Notes under the pieces: generated by a model
Told to the model about the DNA's origin: nothing
Databases searched by the model: none
The model's input: only the letters and a program-made list of their open reading frames with translations
Translations under genes and position numbers: made by a program
Source: Cytobacillus oceanisediminis
GTDB taxonomy: Bacteria > Bacillota > Bacilli > Bacillales > Cytobacillaceae
NCBI RefSeq assembly: GCF_007830235.1
Contig: NZ_VLKI01000005.1
Span: 1 to 64,000, forward strand
DNA length: 64,000 nucleotides
Reading direction: 5' to 3'
Part shown: positions 40,816-51,007 of the stretch, piece by piece
How positions within the stretch are numbered: position 1 is the stretch's first letter
Layout of the letters: the number at the start of each line of letters is the position of its first letter

Positions 40816-42234
40816 ATGTGGAGGGCATCTGTATTTATTTTTTTAATATTGTCAGGAACAATCACAGGCATGCTTGTCTGGCAGTGGAAAGCTTATTCTG
40901 AGCAGACTGGACGGGCTGAGGAGCATACTGTGGGGGCAACCCAGCAAATTACTGTTGAAACGCTTCAAAATGAGCTTAAAATCACGCAAACGGTCACAGG
41001 TCTCATACCAGAAAAAGAATATAGGCTGGTCATTCCTGATTCACTATTTAAGTGGAAGTGCAAAAATGGCCAAGAAGAGGCGTGTGATTCGGCGGACGAA
41101 AATCCTTACACATTCTTCTCAAATGAGAATCAAATGATTTTTGAATATGTTTTGCCAATGAATAAGGATAAAAAAGCATTTATGTTAAATGACTGGACAG
41201 TGTCCATTCCTGGCGTGAAGGTAGAGAGCTCCCTAATAACCATTTCTGATTTCTTCAGGAGAAAAGGCTCCTGGGCAGCCGGAGTCCCTTTAAAAGCACA
41301 TAAAGAAATGAAACATATCGATTATTATAATTTTGAAGGAAGCGGAAATACTCCTTCACTATACTGGCAGCAGGGGTCTCTGGAGAAAAAAAGGAAAAAT
41401 ACAGTAGATATTTATTCAGAAAATCAGTCATTGAATCTAAATTTTGAAAAGCTTAATAATTTAGGTGAAATTCCATATTTGTCTGTGGTGCTTACCGACC
41501 ACCACCAGGAATCGTACGGAAAAGGAATCCTTATAGCCGGTACTAATACAAAAAAGGAGAAGCTTGAAAAAATGCTCATCTTCCAGGCTTTTGAAAAAAA
41601 GTTTGGCTATCTTCCGTTAAAAGAGGATTGGCTTATCGATGCACTTGCAACACGTGCAGTGGAGCAGAAGGCAGGTACACAAAAAGGGAACTGGATATTT
41701 AGGGAATTAGAGAAAGAACTGGCTGAAGATGAACTGGAGGTATTTTTTCAGAATACACATATGGAAGAATCACTCAATACAGAAAAACTGGACAAGCAGC
41801 TAAGTGATATAAAGGGCCATTCTACCCACTTTTTTACTGTGAATAAAGAATTGAATGCCCCCTTTGTACCTCTTTATTTTGATGATGGTAAAAAAGTATT
41901 TATTTCAGGCAAGGAGCAAAAAGGCCTTAAACTAATTCATAAAAACGGAAAGAAGCTCTTGCCATTTAAAGCTGCGATGGAGGCTTTGGGTTTTGACGTG
42001 AGGATATTATCCGGTGAGGAAACAATGCTGCTGGCAAAAGGAAATAACAGCTATCGCTTTTACTTGAACAGAAATGTATTCATTTATAATGAAGAGGATT
42101 ATGGACTGCTGGAAAATCCATTAACCGATTTAAATGGGACAGCGTTTATTGAAATACAATGGCTTCAATCTTTATTTGATGTTTCAATCGAAGAATGGGA
42201 TGATGAGATCAAGTTAACAGGTGGCCCGAAATAA
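40816..42234 (+). CDS. Exported protein with C-terminal stalk (copper amine oxidase N-terminal-like) domain
   Basis: The 472-residue product has an N-terminal membrane anchor or uncleaved signal (about 4-24). A large extracytoplasmic region of unknown fold (about 40-385) follows. The C-terminal segment (about 380-470) matches the stalk-domain pattern: NGKKLLPFKAAMEALGFDVR, MLLAKGNNSYRFYLNRNVFI and FIEIQWLQSLFDVSIEEWDD. Such domains are wall-associated in Bacillales. No catalytic motif is evident. AGAGGGTATACC precedes the ATG. It lies between the CGCG array and the ylbH leader, where B. subtilis has no such gene. Confidence 0.72.
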   Translation: MWRASVFIFLILSGTITGMLVWQWKAYSEQTGRAEEHTVGATQQITVETLQNELKITQTVTGLIPEKEYRLVIPDSLFKWKCKNGQEEACDSADENPYTFFSNENQMIFEYVLPMNKDKKAFMLNDWTVSIPGVKVESSLITISDFFRRKGSWAAGVPLKAHKEMKHIDYYNFEGSGNTPSLYWQQGSLEKKRKNTVDIYSENQSLNLNFEKLNNLGEIPYLSVVLTDHHQESYGKGILIAGTNTKKEKLEKMLIFQAFEKKFGYLPLKEDWLIDALATRAVEQKAGTQKGNWIFRELEKELAEDELEVFFQNTHMEESLNTEKLDKQLSDIKGHSTHFFTVNKELNAPFVPLYFDDGKKVFISGKEQKGLKLIHKNGKKLLPFKAAMEALGFDVRILSGEETMLLAKGNNSYRFYLNRNVFIYNEEDYGLLENPLTDLNGTAFIEIQWLQSLFDVSIEEWDDEIKLTGGPK

Positions 42235-42260
42235 TAAATTTCCATAAAAGCAGATAAAAA

Positions 42261-42410
42261 TAAAAAGCCCTGCAGATTTCCTGCAGGGTCCTTCTATATC
42301 CTTTTCAGGATAGAAGGCAAAGGGAGAGGAGAAACCGGAGGAAGAACTTATGGGGAAACGTAAGTCTTCTCCGCGGTTGGCAACAACATCCTCGAATAGA
42401 TGCTGTTAAT
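42261..42410 (+). ncRNA. ylbH leader RNA (structured 5' region of rsmD)
   Basis: The ~390-bp gap before rsmD (the ylbH gene) is rich in stems. CCCTGCAG (42268-42275) pairs with CTGCAGGG (42281-42288). CCTTCTAT-CC (42290-42301) pairs with GGATAGAAGG (42308-42317). A long imperfect stem joins AACCGGAGG and AAGAACTTA (from 42333) with TAAGTCTTCT and CCGCGGTT (to 42378) around TGGGGAAACG. A conserved ylbH leader RNA is known upstream of this gene in Bacillus and relatives, with unknown function. The assignment rests on position and structure, not on a covariance search. Confidence 0.6.
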
Positions 42411-42623
42411 AACATTATTTCCACAATCATCATGGATATACACTTAATCGGATAATTTTTTCCATATTAATATGCCAAAATGATTCCGCTTTCAATTTAC
42501 AGGTTGGCTACCAATTGTAAGTTATGGTAGGATAGGGAAGAAAAAATGTATCAGGTGATTTTTTTCCCATTTGCAGGTAAAGTATGCGGGAAAATGAAAA
42601 TTATGCAAGTTAGCGGTGATTCT

Positions 42624-43722
<1,099 letters not shown>

Positions 43723-43725
43723 ATG

Positions 43726-43757
43726 AAAAACGGGCGCCAAGGGCTGCCCGTTTTTTA
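43726..43757 (+). terminator. Bidirectional terminator between coaD and ylbJ
   Basis: AAAAACGGGC (43726-43735) pairs with GCCCGTTTTT (43746-43755), with a further GCC/GGC inner pairing. Confidence 0.85.
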
Positions 43758-43785
43758 ATCCAGTAAAACGTATTTTCAAAATGTT

Positions 43786-45003
43786 TTAGTTTCTATCAAG
43801 GCGCCTTGCCAGTACATAGGTGTATACGGTAAGAGCCAATAGTGTAATAAGCGGACCGGCTGTAGCCAATCCATCAAGCATTTTCCCAAAAAGCGAATAA
43901 TCTCCAAAGAAGCCGACCGGAATTGCATTGGAAGGCTGTTCCGTGTTGTAAAATCGTTCATAAATAGGATTCCAAAGGATAAACGCATAAAACGAAGCGG
44001 TAAACCCATGAATGATTCTTGCAAAAAAGAAAGGCTTAAAATTAATGTCTGTCTGGGCAAGTATGCTCGCGACTTGTGCTTGTACGCTAAATCCGCTGAA
44101 AGCAAGTATAAAGCTGGTGATAACCACCTGGTGCATCAAAGTAGCCTGCTGCACCTGGCTTGTCATTTGACTTCCAAGTGTAATTTCAAAGAGTCCGGAA
44201 ATAAAAGGAATACTTAATTCAACCGGCAAATGAAACAGTGCTAAAACGACCTCTATGCCTTTAGCAAGAATTGCTGTTATTCCGAGGTGAAATAGAAGCT
44301 TGTTAATGACAGAGAAAAGAATAATAAATCCGCCGATCATTAATAGTGTTTGGATAGATGACATGACGGCATCCCCTAGAAGCTTCCCGATAGGGCGGTT
44401 ATCATTAATCCTTGTCCGGTGAAGAGCTGAAAGGGCTGCCCTTAAAGAGGGCCTTGCTTTTTTTTCTTCCCGGGAGAGTTTCTTCGGATTTCTTCCGTAA
44501 AACCTCATCAATAAGCCAACGGTAATATTGCCAAGATAATGTGCTAAAGCCAGAATGACCCCAAGCTTTGCGTTATTAAAAAAACCGACGGAAACGGCTC
44601 CGAATATAAAAAGGGGATTTGAACAATTGGTGAAGGAAACAAGCCGTTCTGCTTCTGTTTTTGTCAGCTGGCCTTCCTGCCGAAGCCTTGCTGTGAGCTT
44701 TGCTCCTGCGGGGTATCCTGATGCCATTCCCATTGCCCAGACAAAACCGCCTACTCCGGGAACTTTAAATAAGGGCCTCATTAAAGGTTCCAGCAGCACG
44801 CCGATAAATTTTACGACCCCAAAACCGATCAGCATCTCTGAAACGATAAAGAAAGGCAATAAAGATGGAAAAACGATTTCCCACCACATATTTAGTCCCC
44901 TGATTGACGCATCAACCGATTCCTGGGGAAATGAAATTAATGAAATGGCCATCAAGGTTACAGAGAGTGCAAGAGTAACCGTTTTTAATTTGGAACGAAA
45001 CAC
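43786..45003 (-). CDS. ylbJ: Sporulation integral membrane protein YlbJ
   Basis: The 405-residue polytopic protein carries nucleoside-recognition (Gate) domains typical of YlbJ and SpoIIIAE-like transport proteins. Examples are WWEIVFPSLLPFFIVSEMLI, WAMGMASGYPAGAKLTARLR, LVSFTNCSNPLFIFGAVSVG and FISGLFEITLGSQMTSQ. B. subtilis YlbJ is made in the mother cell and is needed for heat-resistant spores (established). The GTG start at 45001-45003 follows GAGGGAGG by 7 nt; an upstream start at 45039 is less likely. Confidence 0.92.
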   Translation of the reverse strand: MFRSKLKTVTLALSVTLMAISLISFPQESVDASIRGLNMWWEIVFPSLLPFFIVSEMLIGFGVVKFIGVLLEPLMRPLFKVPGVGGFVWAMGMASGYPAGAKLTARLRQEGQLTKTEAERLVSFTNCSNPLFIFGAVSVGFFNNAKLGVILALAHYLGNITVGLLMRFYGRNPKKLSREEKKARPSLRAALSALHRTRINDNRPIGKLLGDAVMSSIQTLLMIGGFIILFSVINKLLFHLGITAILAKGIEVVLALFHLPVELSIPFISGLFEITLGSQMTSQVQQATLMHQVVITSFILAFSGFSVQAQVASILAQTDINFKPFFFARIIHGFTASFYAFILWNPIYERFYNTEQPSNAIPVGFFGDYSLFGKMLDGLATAGPLITLLALTVYTYVLARRLDRN

Positions 45004-45442
45004 GGACAAGCCTCCCTCAATGTTGTACTGACTGTGCAACTATTTTAAACAATGGTAAAATGAAGTAGCATTTTGATATTTATTTTGTACACCTTTAATC
45101 AGTAATCGTCTATACAGAATACAGAGAAAAATGAACCAGGAATGCGGGTATGGTTAATGCCGCCCAGCCTTGTCCCCATATAACTCAATATACTCATAGA
45201 ACTTTAAAATAGACCATAGAATTAAGTACAGGCATGTGCAAAATTAAGAAGATAAATGTTCTTGGATTATGGATTATATCATGGAGAGATATGCGATCAG
45301 CAAAGTTGCTGCTGAAAAAACATGGTGCGCACTAAAATGAATAGACCTGAAGCCATGCGTATGGATAGAAGATTTTTTAAATTTGAAACTGCTAGGCTTA
45401 TAAAGGATAGAATAATAAAAGGCCATGTTAGGAGGCCGTATG
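45004..45442. other. Divergent ylbJ-ylbK intergenic region
   Basis: This AT-rich spacer of about 440 bp has no supported gene. A frame from 45322 runs into ylbK in another phase and has no ribosome binding site. No terminator or clear promoter was identified. Confidence 0.4.
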
Positions 45443-46252
45443 ATGTCCAGAGGAGGGAGTCTTTTGCGTCGTCCGAAAATAGGTTTGGCACTGGGTTCGG
45501 GAGGGGCGCGGGGGTTTGCCCACTTAGGTGCCATCAAGGTCTTAAAGGAAGCAGGCATCCCGATTGATTTTATTGCGGGCAGCAGTATGGGGGCAATGGT
45601 CGGGTGCTTTTATGGAGCGGGACTGGATATAGAGCGTTTATACAAACTTTCAAAGGCCTTTAAAAGGAAGTATTATCTTGATTTTACAGTGCCCAAAATG
45701 GGTTTTATTGCCGGAAAGCGTGTAAAGGAACTTATTCGTATTTTTACCCATGGCAAAAATCTTGAAGAGCTTGATATTCCAGTCAATGTTGTAGCGACTG
45801 ATTTGATGACGGGAGAAAAGGTTATATTTAATAAAGGTCCGATTGCCGACGCAGTGAGGGCAAGCATTTCCATACCGGGCATTTTTGTGCCTGAAAAATT
45901 AAATGGGCGCCTATTGGTTGATGGGGGAGTAGTGGATCGGGTACCTGTTTCTGTTGTAAAAGAAATGGGTGCGGATATTATCATAGCCATCGATGTCTCC
46001 CATGTAAAAACAAATGCGGAAATCACCTCTATCTATGATGTAATCATGCAGAGTTTGGATATCATGCAAATGGAGCTCGTAACGCACCGGGAAATTGCGT
46101 CCGATTTTATGATCAGGCCAAGAGTGGAAATGTATAGCTCCCGGGCGTTTACCAACATTGAAGAAATTATTAAAATCGGGGAAGAGGAAGCAAAGAAACA
46201 TATTGACAGTATTCAGCAGTACATAACCAAATGGAAGGAGCATCCTGAATAA
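45443..46252 (+). CDS. ylbK: Patatin-like phospholipase family protein YlbK
   Basis: This protein of about 269 residues has a patatin fold. The oxyanion-hole glycines GSGGARG, the nucleophile elbow GSSMG (catalytic Ser) and the DGG motif with the catalytic Asp (LLVDGGVVDRVPV) are all present. Two start choices have good ribosome binding sites: ATG at 45440 or 45443 after AGGAGG (45430-45435), and TTG at 45464 after a second AGGAGG (45451-45456). The TTG gives an N-terminus closer to B. subtilis YlbK. The stop overlaps the ylbL start by one base, so ylbK and ylbL are coupled. The lipid substrate is unknown. Confidence 0.9.
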   Translation: MSRGGSLLRRPKIGLALGSGGARGFAHLGAIKVLKEAGIPIDFIAGSSMGAMVGCFYGAGLDIERLYKLSKAFKRKYYLDFTVPKMGFIAGKRVKELIRIFTHGKNLEELDIPVNVVATDLMTGEKVIFNKGPIADAVRASISIPGIFVPEKLNGRLLVDGGVVDRVPVSVVKEMGADIIIAIDVSHVKTNAEITSIYDVIMQSLDIMQMELVTHREIASDFMIRPRVEMYSSRAFTNIEEIIKIGEEEAKKHIDSIQQYITKWKEHPE

Positions 46253-47262
46253 TGAGGAATAAGTTTTATACACGTTCCTTCTTGATTGTTGCAGTTATGA
46301 TTTTGCTCAGTTCTTTTTATTATCTGCCCTATTATGTGTCAAAGCCGGGTATGGCAAAAGAACTGGAGCCGATTATCGAGGTCGAAAACGGCTACGAAGA
46401 AAAAGGCAGTTTTATGCTGACAACCGTAAGAATGGGACGTGCCAATATCTATGCATACGTGACTGCAAAATTGAGCAAATATCAGGAACTCTATCCAGTC
46501 GAAGATATCCGGGCCGAAAATGAGACAGATGAAGAGTATAATGTTCGCCAGCTTCATTTAATGGCTTCATCTAAATTGGCAGCTATAGAAACAGCCTATA
46601 AAAAAGCGGGGATTCCCATCAACTATCATTATAATGGCGTTTACGTCCTAAATGTCATGCCTGATATGCCTGCACATGGAAAGCTGCAGGCCGGTGACCG
46701 CATTTTTAAAGTAAATGGCAAAGAGTTCGAATCCTCCGATGAGTTTATCAGCACTGTCTCTGAAAAACAGGAGGGTGATGAAATCACATTAACTTACAAA
46801 CGGCAGGATCAAACGAAAGAGACTACTATCACTTTAAAAACCCTTCAAGAAACGGGAAAACCTGGAGTAGGCATCACTTTGGTAGATGACAAAGAAGTTG
46901 AGGTCGATCCAGCTGTCAATATCGAAAGCGATGAAATTGGAGGACCCTCTGCAGGGTTGATGTTTTCGCTGGAAATATATAATCAGCTTATTAAAGAAGA
47001 CCTGACCAGAGGTTATCAGATTGCCGGTACAGGAACCATAAATAAAGAGGGTACAGTTGGCAGAATCGGAGGCATTGAGCAAAAAATAGTCGCAGCCGAC
47101 AAAGCCGGAGCAGAAATATTCTTTGCCCCTAACGAAAATGGTGCAGAAGCTTCAAATTATAAAGCTGCTGCGGCAACCGCCAAGGATATTGAGACGGATA
47201 TGAAAATAGTTCCGGTTGATACTTTTGATGATGCAGTTGAATATTTGAGAAATTTGGATTAA
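46252..47262 (+). CDS. ylbL: SepM-like PDZ/Lon-type membrane serine protease YlbL
   Basis: The 336-residue membrane-anchored protease has an N-terminal helix (about 8-28) and a PDZ domain (about 125-205; GVYVLNVMPDMPAHGKLQAG, DRIFKVNGKEFESSDEFIS). A C-terminal Lon-like S16 domain carries the catalytic dyad: Ser in GGPSAGLMFSLE and Lys in GGIEQKIVAADKAG. Relatives (SepM) process peptide pheromones in streptococci. In B. subtilis YlbL acts with CtpA to clear the division inhibitor YneA (established). It starts on the last base of ylbK. Confidence 0.93.
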   Translation: MRNKFYTRSFLIVAVMILLSSFYYLPYYVSKPGMAKELEPIIEVENGYEEKGSFMLTTVRMGRANIYAYVTAKLSKYQELYPVEDIRAENETDEEYNVRQLHLMASSKLAAIETAYKKAGIPINYHYNGVYVLNVMPDMPAHGKLQAGDRIFKVNGKEFESSDEFISTVSEKQEGDEITLTYKRQDQTKETTITLKTLQETGKPGVGITLVDDKEVEVDPAVNIESDEIGGPSAGLMFSLEIYNQLIKEDLTRGYQIAGTGTINKEGTVGRIGGIEQKIVAADKAGAEIFFAPNENGAEASNYKAAAATAKDIETDMKIVPVDTFDDAVEYLRNLD

Positions 47263-47267
47263 ATGAT

Positions 47268-47297
47268 GCTAGCGGCAAACATGCCGCTGGCTATTTT
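47268..47297 (+). terminator. ylbKL terminator
   Basis: GCTAGCGGC (47268-47276) pairs with GCCGCTGGC (47283-47291, one G:T), then ATTTTT. Confidence 0.7.
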
Positions 47298-47435
47298 TGA
47301 GGAACGGATTATGTATTTTTATAAAAATGAGGCGGACCGCACCTGCTATTCCTGTTGACTTCTTGTGAATGCTGGAAACCTTATTTCATTTTTCCAGAAA
47401 GTTATAGAGAAGCATATCAAAAAACACAAGAATCT

Positions 47436-47492
47436 ATAAAAAAAATAAAAGCGGCAATAACAGCGGGAATATGCAAGCTGTTATTGCCGCCT
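47436..47492 (-). terminator. tmcAL terminator (minus strand)
   Basis: GCGGCAATAACAGC pairs with GCTGTTATTGCCGC, a perfect 14-bp stem. On the minus strand it is followed by a long T-rich tract (plus-strand A-run 47438-47449). Confidence 0.85.
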
Positions 47493-47522
47493 TGTGTGAG
47501 TGGATAATCCATCAGCTTTTTA

Positions 47523-48734
47523 CTAAATCATAATTGGAGGCTGCTTGAACTCCTGTTCCAGCAGAATTTGCTGCTGCCGTCCCTTTACGCCCATGGCATA
47601 AACCCGGGATGCTTTTATATCCAAGTGAAGATGGTCGCTTACCCGGGAGGACACTCTTGAAATAAGAGGGAGAGGCAAATCTGCTTTATGCTTGTTCAAA
47701 TATTCTCTGCCGATTTTAGTCATTCCCAGCAGCCGCAAATACGAAGCCTTACTTGGTTCAGAAGGCATTTCCTCTTTTGCTGTGTTGGTAAGGATATGCA
47801 CACAAGCTCTTTGGAGCCTTGTCCAAGTATAGCGCTTCGTTTTAATCAGTTCCATAAATTGCTGGAAGGTTTCTGCCTGCAAAGCTGCGGACAGGAAACG
47901 ATGTTCCAGCCCCTCCTCCATTTCATAGATCGTTTCTAACTGTTCAGGAAGGAGGTGGATTAATCGGTATTTAAGGAGCGGCCAGTAATCTTCCCAATGG
48001 TGAAACCCTCCGAATGTTTCTTTATACTCGATTAGCCCGCTATAGGTAGTTTCTGGAACGTACTGGCGAATGGCTTCAATTTCTCCATTTTCCGAAAAAA
48101 GGGCTTTCCTGATACTTGTTGCGCTTGCAATCGTATCGGATGAAAATTGTTCGTCATGGTATCCAGCATTTTTTCTGGCAACGGTCAGAACATTCAGAGA
48201 CGCATTTTGATTTCTTGCAGACTTTAAATACTGAAAGCCGAGAATATTATTTGGTTTTGAAAGATCAACCATATCACTTTCAGGCTGGATATCACAAAAA
48301 GCCAAGGATGTTGCTTTTGGATAGCTGCAGCCTTCATCCAAATGAAATTTAACTCTGTTTTGATATGTGTCATTTTGTTTTTCCAGAAAAGATAAAGTTT
48401 GGCGAAAGCTATTCATCTGCCCTGATTCGCTGCCAAAGCATAAACTGCGGCATCCGGCGGCTTCTAGTATTGATACGGCTCCACTTGCAAAAATATCTGC
48501 CTGTTGGGCAGCAAACTGATACGGCAGCTCAAAAACAATGTCAGCTCCTGCTTTTAATGCCATTTCAGTCCGCTTCCACTTTGAAACTAGCGCCGGTTCC
48601 CCCCGCTGCAGAAAATTTCCGCTCATGGCAGCAATGACGATTTCTGCACCGGAAGCCTGCTTTGCCTGCTCCATATGGTAGGCATGGCCGTTATGAAAAG
48701 GATTATACTCTACGATTACTCCAACTGCATTCAT
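47523..48734 (-). CDS. tmcAL: tRNA(Met) cytidine acetate ligase TmcAL (YlbM)
   Basis: The 403-residue nucleotidyltransferase forms N4-acetylcytidine at the wobble position of elongator tRNA-Met from acetate and ATP (established for B. subtilis YlbM). The HIGH-like nucleotide site VGVIVEYNPFHNGHAYHM is at the N-terminus, followed by SGNFLQRGEPALVSKWKRTE and ELPYQFAAQQADIFASGAV. The C-terminal half holds the tRNA-binding region. Start ATG at 48732-48734; another ATG three codons upstream is too close to the GAGGAG ribosome binding site. It is divergent from ylbN. Confidence 0.93.
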   Translation of the reverse strand: MNAVGVIVEYNPFHNGHAYHMEQAKQASGAEIVIAAMSGNFLQRGEPALVSKWKRTEMALKAGADIVFELPYQFAAQQADIFASGAVSILEAAGCRSLCFGSESGQMNSFRQTLSFLEKQNDTYQNRVKFHLDEGCSYPKATSLAFCDIQPESDMVDLSKPNNILGFQYLKSARNQNASLNVLTVARKNAGYHDEQFSSDTIASATSIRKALFSENGEIEAIRQYVPETTYSGLIEYKETFGGFHHWEDYWPLLKYRLIHLLPEQLETIYEMEEGLEHRFLSAALQAETFQQFMELIKTKRYTWTRLQRACVHILTNTAKEEMPSEPSKASYLRLLGMTKIGREYLNKHKADLPLPLISRVSSRVSDHLHLDIKASRVYAMGVKGRQQQILLEQEFKQPPIMI

Positions 48735-48911
48735 ATTTGACATACTCCTCGAAAAGGTTTAAAAAGATATGTATTGGAAAAAGTAAAAAGAAAGCCAAAA
48801 TATATGAAAGCGAACAAAAACTTGGATTTCTGCAAAAAGCTGCTGATCCATATAAGAAAATAAGCCTTCAATAGTGTGATAATAGCTACATTATAGTGTA
48901 AAGAAAAAATA

Positions 48912-48940
48912 TTGACAAATAATTATAGGAAGGCTATAAT
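48912..48940 (+). promoter_or_regulatory. Perfect-consensus sigma-A promoter of ylbN-rpmF
   Basis: TTGACA (48912-48917), exactly 17 bp, TATAAT (48935-48940). All twelve hexamer positions match the consensus, suiting strong expression of a ribosomal protein operon. Confidence 0.85.
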
Positions 48941-48967
48941 TACCTTTGTTGCCTTGGGGTGATTCGT

Positions 48968-49492
48968 ATGAAATGGACTTTAAGTCAGTTACAAAAATAT
49001 CGAAGCAAGGATTTTCCCATTGATGAAACTGTCAATGTAGATGAGGTCATGAAATTGGATCCGGACATTCGCGGTGCTTCACCAATGCACGTGACTGGCC
49101 GTGCGGATATCGATTCGGCCAAAGTGACTTTTCATTTAAATATAAAGGGTCATTTAATACTGCCTTGTTCTCGTACTTTAGTTGACGTAAATTATCCAAT
49201 TAATGTTGAAACAACAGAAACTTTCCTCTTAAAAGGGTTGGATTATGAAACCGAAGAGGAAGTTCACCAGGTAAATGGGGATGTGATTGATCTTAATCCG
49301 ATCCTTCATGAGATCCTTTTACTCGAAGTCCCAATGCAAGTTTTCTGCGAAGACAGCAGTGAAGAAGGAGCTCCTCAATCCGGAAAGGACTGGGAGGTCA
49401 TTCAGGAGCAAGATAAACAGGATAAAGTAGATCCTCGTCTTGCCGGACTTGCTCAATTTTTTGATCAAAATGATCCTTCTTCCGATTCATAA
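48968..49492 (+). CDS. ylbN: YceD/DUF177 family protein YlbN
   Basis: This 174-residue protein begins MKWTLSQLQKYRSKDFPIDE and contains GRADIDSAKVTFHLNIKGHL and LPCSRTLVDVNYPINVETTE, the DUF177 pattern. The acidic C-terminal end (DPRLAGLAQFFDQ) is shared by the family. It is nearly always linked to rpmF and in plants and bacteria has been tied to 23S rRNA accumulation. ATG 48968 fits the family N-terminus; a GTG at 48959 lies within the ribosome binding site. Confidence 0.92.
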   Translation: MKWTLSQLQKYRSKDFPIDETVNVDEVMKLDPDIRGASPMHVTGRADIDSAKVTFHLNIKGHLILPCSRTLVDVNYPINVETTETFLLKGLDYETEEEVHQVNGDVIDLNPILHEILLLEVPMQVFCEDSSEEGAPQSGKDWEVIQEQDKQDKVDPRLAGLAQFFDQNDPSSDS

Positions 49493-49612
49493 CGGAAGAA
49501 AAAACAAGAAGCATTTGAAGAAACCAGCTTGATCTGGCCTTCATAACTTTCTTAATGGGTGTGTTCAAATCCCTTTGGACATCCTCTAATACTCTTTAAG
49601 GAGGTGGGAAGA

Positions 49613-49786
49613 ATGGCTGTACCTTTTAGAAGAACATCTAAAACTGCGAAGAGAAAACGTCGTACCCATTTTAAATTACAGGTTCCTGGTATGGTAGAAT
49701 GCCCAAACTGTGGTGAAATGAAACTTGCTCACCGCGTTTGCAAAGCTTGCGGAACTTACAAAGGAAAAGAAGTAGTAAACGACTAA
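49613..49786 (+). CDS. rpmF: 50S ribosomal protein L32
   Basis: This 57-residue basic protein begins [20 protein letters not shown] and has a four-cysteine zinc ribbon ([17 protein letters not shown]). It is therefore the zinc-containing C+ form of L32. AAGGAGGTGGG precedes the ATG at 49613. It is co-transcribed with ylbN from the consensus promoter and ends at a strong terminator. Confidence 0.97.
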   Translation: MAVPFRRTSKTAKRKRRTHFKLQVPGMVECPNCGEMKLAHRVCKACGTYKGKEVVND

Positions 49787-49799
49787 TCCTTTAGATACA

Positions 49800-49830
49800 A
49801 AGCACAAGAACTTTCTGTTCTTGTGCTTTT
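49800..49830 (+). terminator. rpmF terminator
   Basis: AAGCACAAGAAC (49800-49811) pairs with GTTCTTGTGCTT (49817-49828). Confidence 0.9.
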
Positions 49831-49904
49831 GTCGTTTTTGGGCAGTAATATTCCCGTTTAAGAGTACATGCAGCTGCTCATTTTTGCTAATATTAAAAAT
49901 AGTT

Positions 49905-50104
49905 TAGTAAAAAGCTCTTTTATAGTCCATATTTGATTTTCACACTCTGTTGATTGGAGTGGAAGGTGCGAAACTCCAAGGGAAGAAGCGAGTCGAAGGG
50001 AGACCCCGCAGGCTTATTGCTTGAGGAGGCTCCCGGATCGCCCACAGTTTGCTGAGCGACTGGAGCGGAAATCAACAGTCAAGGTTAAAAAGAGCTTAGT
50101 AAAA
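49905..50104 (+). repeat. Interspersed element, copy 6 (short form), with 8-bp flanking duplication
   Basis: The body spans 49913-50096 (184 bp). Termini AGCTCTTTTATA and TTAAAAAGAGCT are inverted repeats that differ in sequence from the GGCTATGTTAAA type but lie in the same place. Perfect direct repeats TAGTAAAA lie at 49905-49912 and 50097-50104. Inner landmarks CTGTTGATTGGAG, GAGACCCCGCAGG and GAGCGGAAATCAACAG are conserved. The element ends about 15 bp before the ribosome binding site of the enoyl-CoA hydratase gene. Confidence 0.88.
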
Positions 50105-50120
50105 ATAAAAGGAGGCAGTA

Positions 50121-50876
50121 ATGGACCCATACATAATTGAAGAACACGAAGAGGGACTTTTAGTATTTACGATAAACAGGCCGGAAAAAAGGAATGCCGT
50201 CAGTTATGAAGTGATGGACGGATTGGAGGAGGCACTATCAAGAGCAGGGAGCGAATCGGTTAAAGCGCTTGCTATTACTGGGGAAGGAAACAAAGCTTTT
50301 TGCTCCGGAGGTGATCTGTCTTCTTTCCATGGATTAAAGACAGAAAAGGAAGCTTTCGAAATGCTTAGCAGAATGGCTGGCCTTCTGAAGGCACTGCTTT
50401 TCTTGCCTAAACCGACAGTTGCTTTCCTAAATGGAACAGCTGTTGGAGGGGGATGTGAACTTGCAGCTGCCTGCGATTTTCGGATTGCTAAGGGTGGTAC
50501 CAGGGCAGGTTTTATTCAAGGAACATTGGCTATTACAACCGGCTGGGGTGGAGGTACAATGCTAATGGAAAAGCTGCTTCCTGCCAATGCCATGAAAATG
50601 CTAATGGAAGCTTGTCTATATCCAACCGAAAAATTGGTCGAACTTGGCTTTGTGCATTCCGTTTATGAGGGTGAAGCACTGGAAGGCTGCAGAAGTTTTC
50701 TGGATAAAATGCTTTTACTGGAAAGCGATGTTCTCAAAGCCTATAAAGAAATGATGGTGAAAAAATGGAAGGCGAATAAGGTAGAGGAAAGGATAGAGCA
50801 GGAGGTCCGCCGCTGTGCCATTTTATGGGAAGGTGAACCGCATCATAAACAGGTTGATCGCTTTATGAATAAATAA
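50121..50876 (+). CDS. Enoyl-CoA hydratase/isomerase family protein
   Basis: This 251-residue crotonase-fold enzyme has INRPEKRNAVSYEVMDGLEE and AFCSGGDLSSFHG, the oxyanion-hole region. FLNGTAVGGGCELAAACDFR and FIQGTLAITTGWGGGTMLME complete the pattern. The second glutamate expected of hydratases is not obvious, so an isomerase or another crotonase reaction is possible. AAAGGAGG precedes the ATG. It lies between rpmF and ylbO, where B. subtilis has no such gene. Its promoter must be within or before repeat copy 6. Confidence 0.86.
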   Translation: MDPYIIEEHEEGLLVFTINRPEKRNAVSYEVMDGLEEALSRAGSESVKALAITGEGNKAFCSGGDLSSFHGLKTEKEAFEMLSRMAGLLKALLFLPKPTVAFLNGTAVGGGCELAAACDFRIAKGGTRAGFIQGTLAITTGWGGGTMLMEKLLPANAMKMLMEACLYPTEKLVELGFVHSVYEGEALEGCRSFLDKMLLLESDVLKAYKEMMVKKWKANKVEERIEQEVRRCAILWEGEPHHKQVDRFMNK

Positions 50877-51007
50877 AAATTTGGAAAAGAAGGAACAGCA
50901 GCTTAAAATCCCTGACTGAATAAAGTTTCACTTTATAGTATGATATCAGTCTATCTTTTCTAGCATAGGCATATGTATAAAGAAAAAACACTAGGAGGGA
51001 TATTCTG

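Noticed and set aside
45322-45567. 81-residue frame overlapping the ylbK start
   Set aside because: No ribosome binding site and out of phase with the clearly real ylbK; its second half is a shadow of ylbK.
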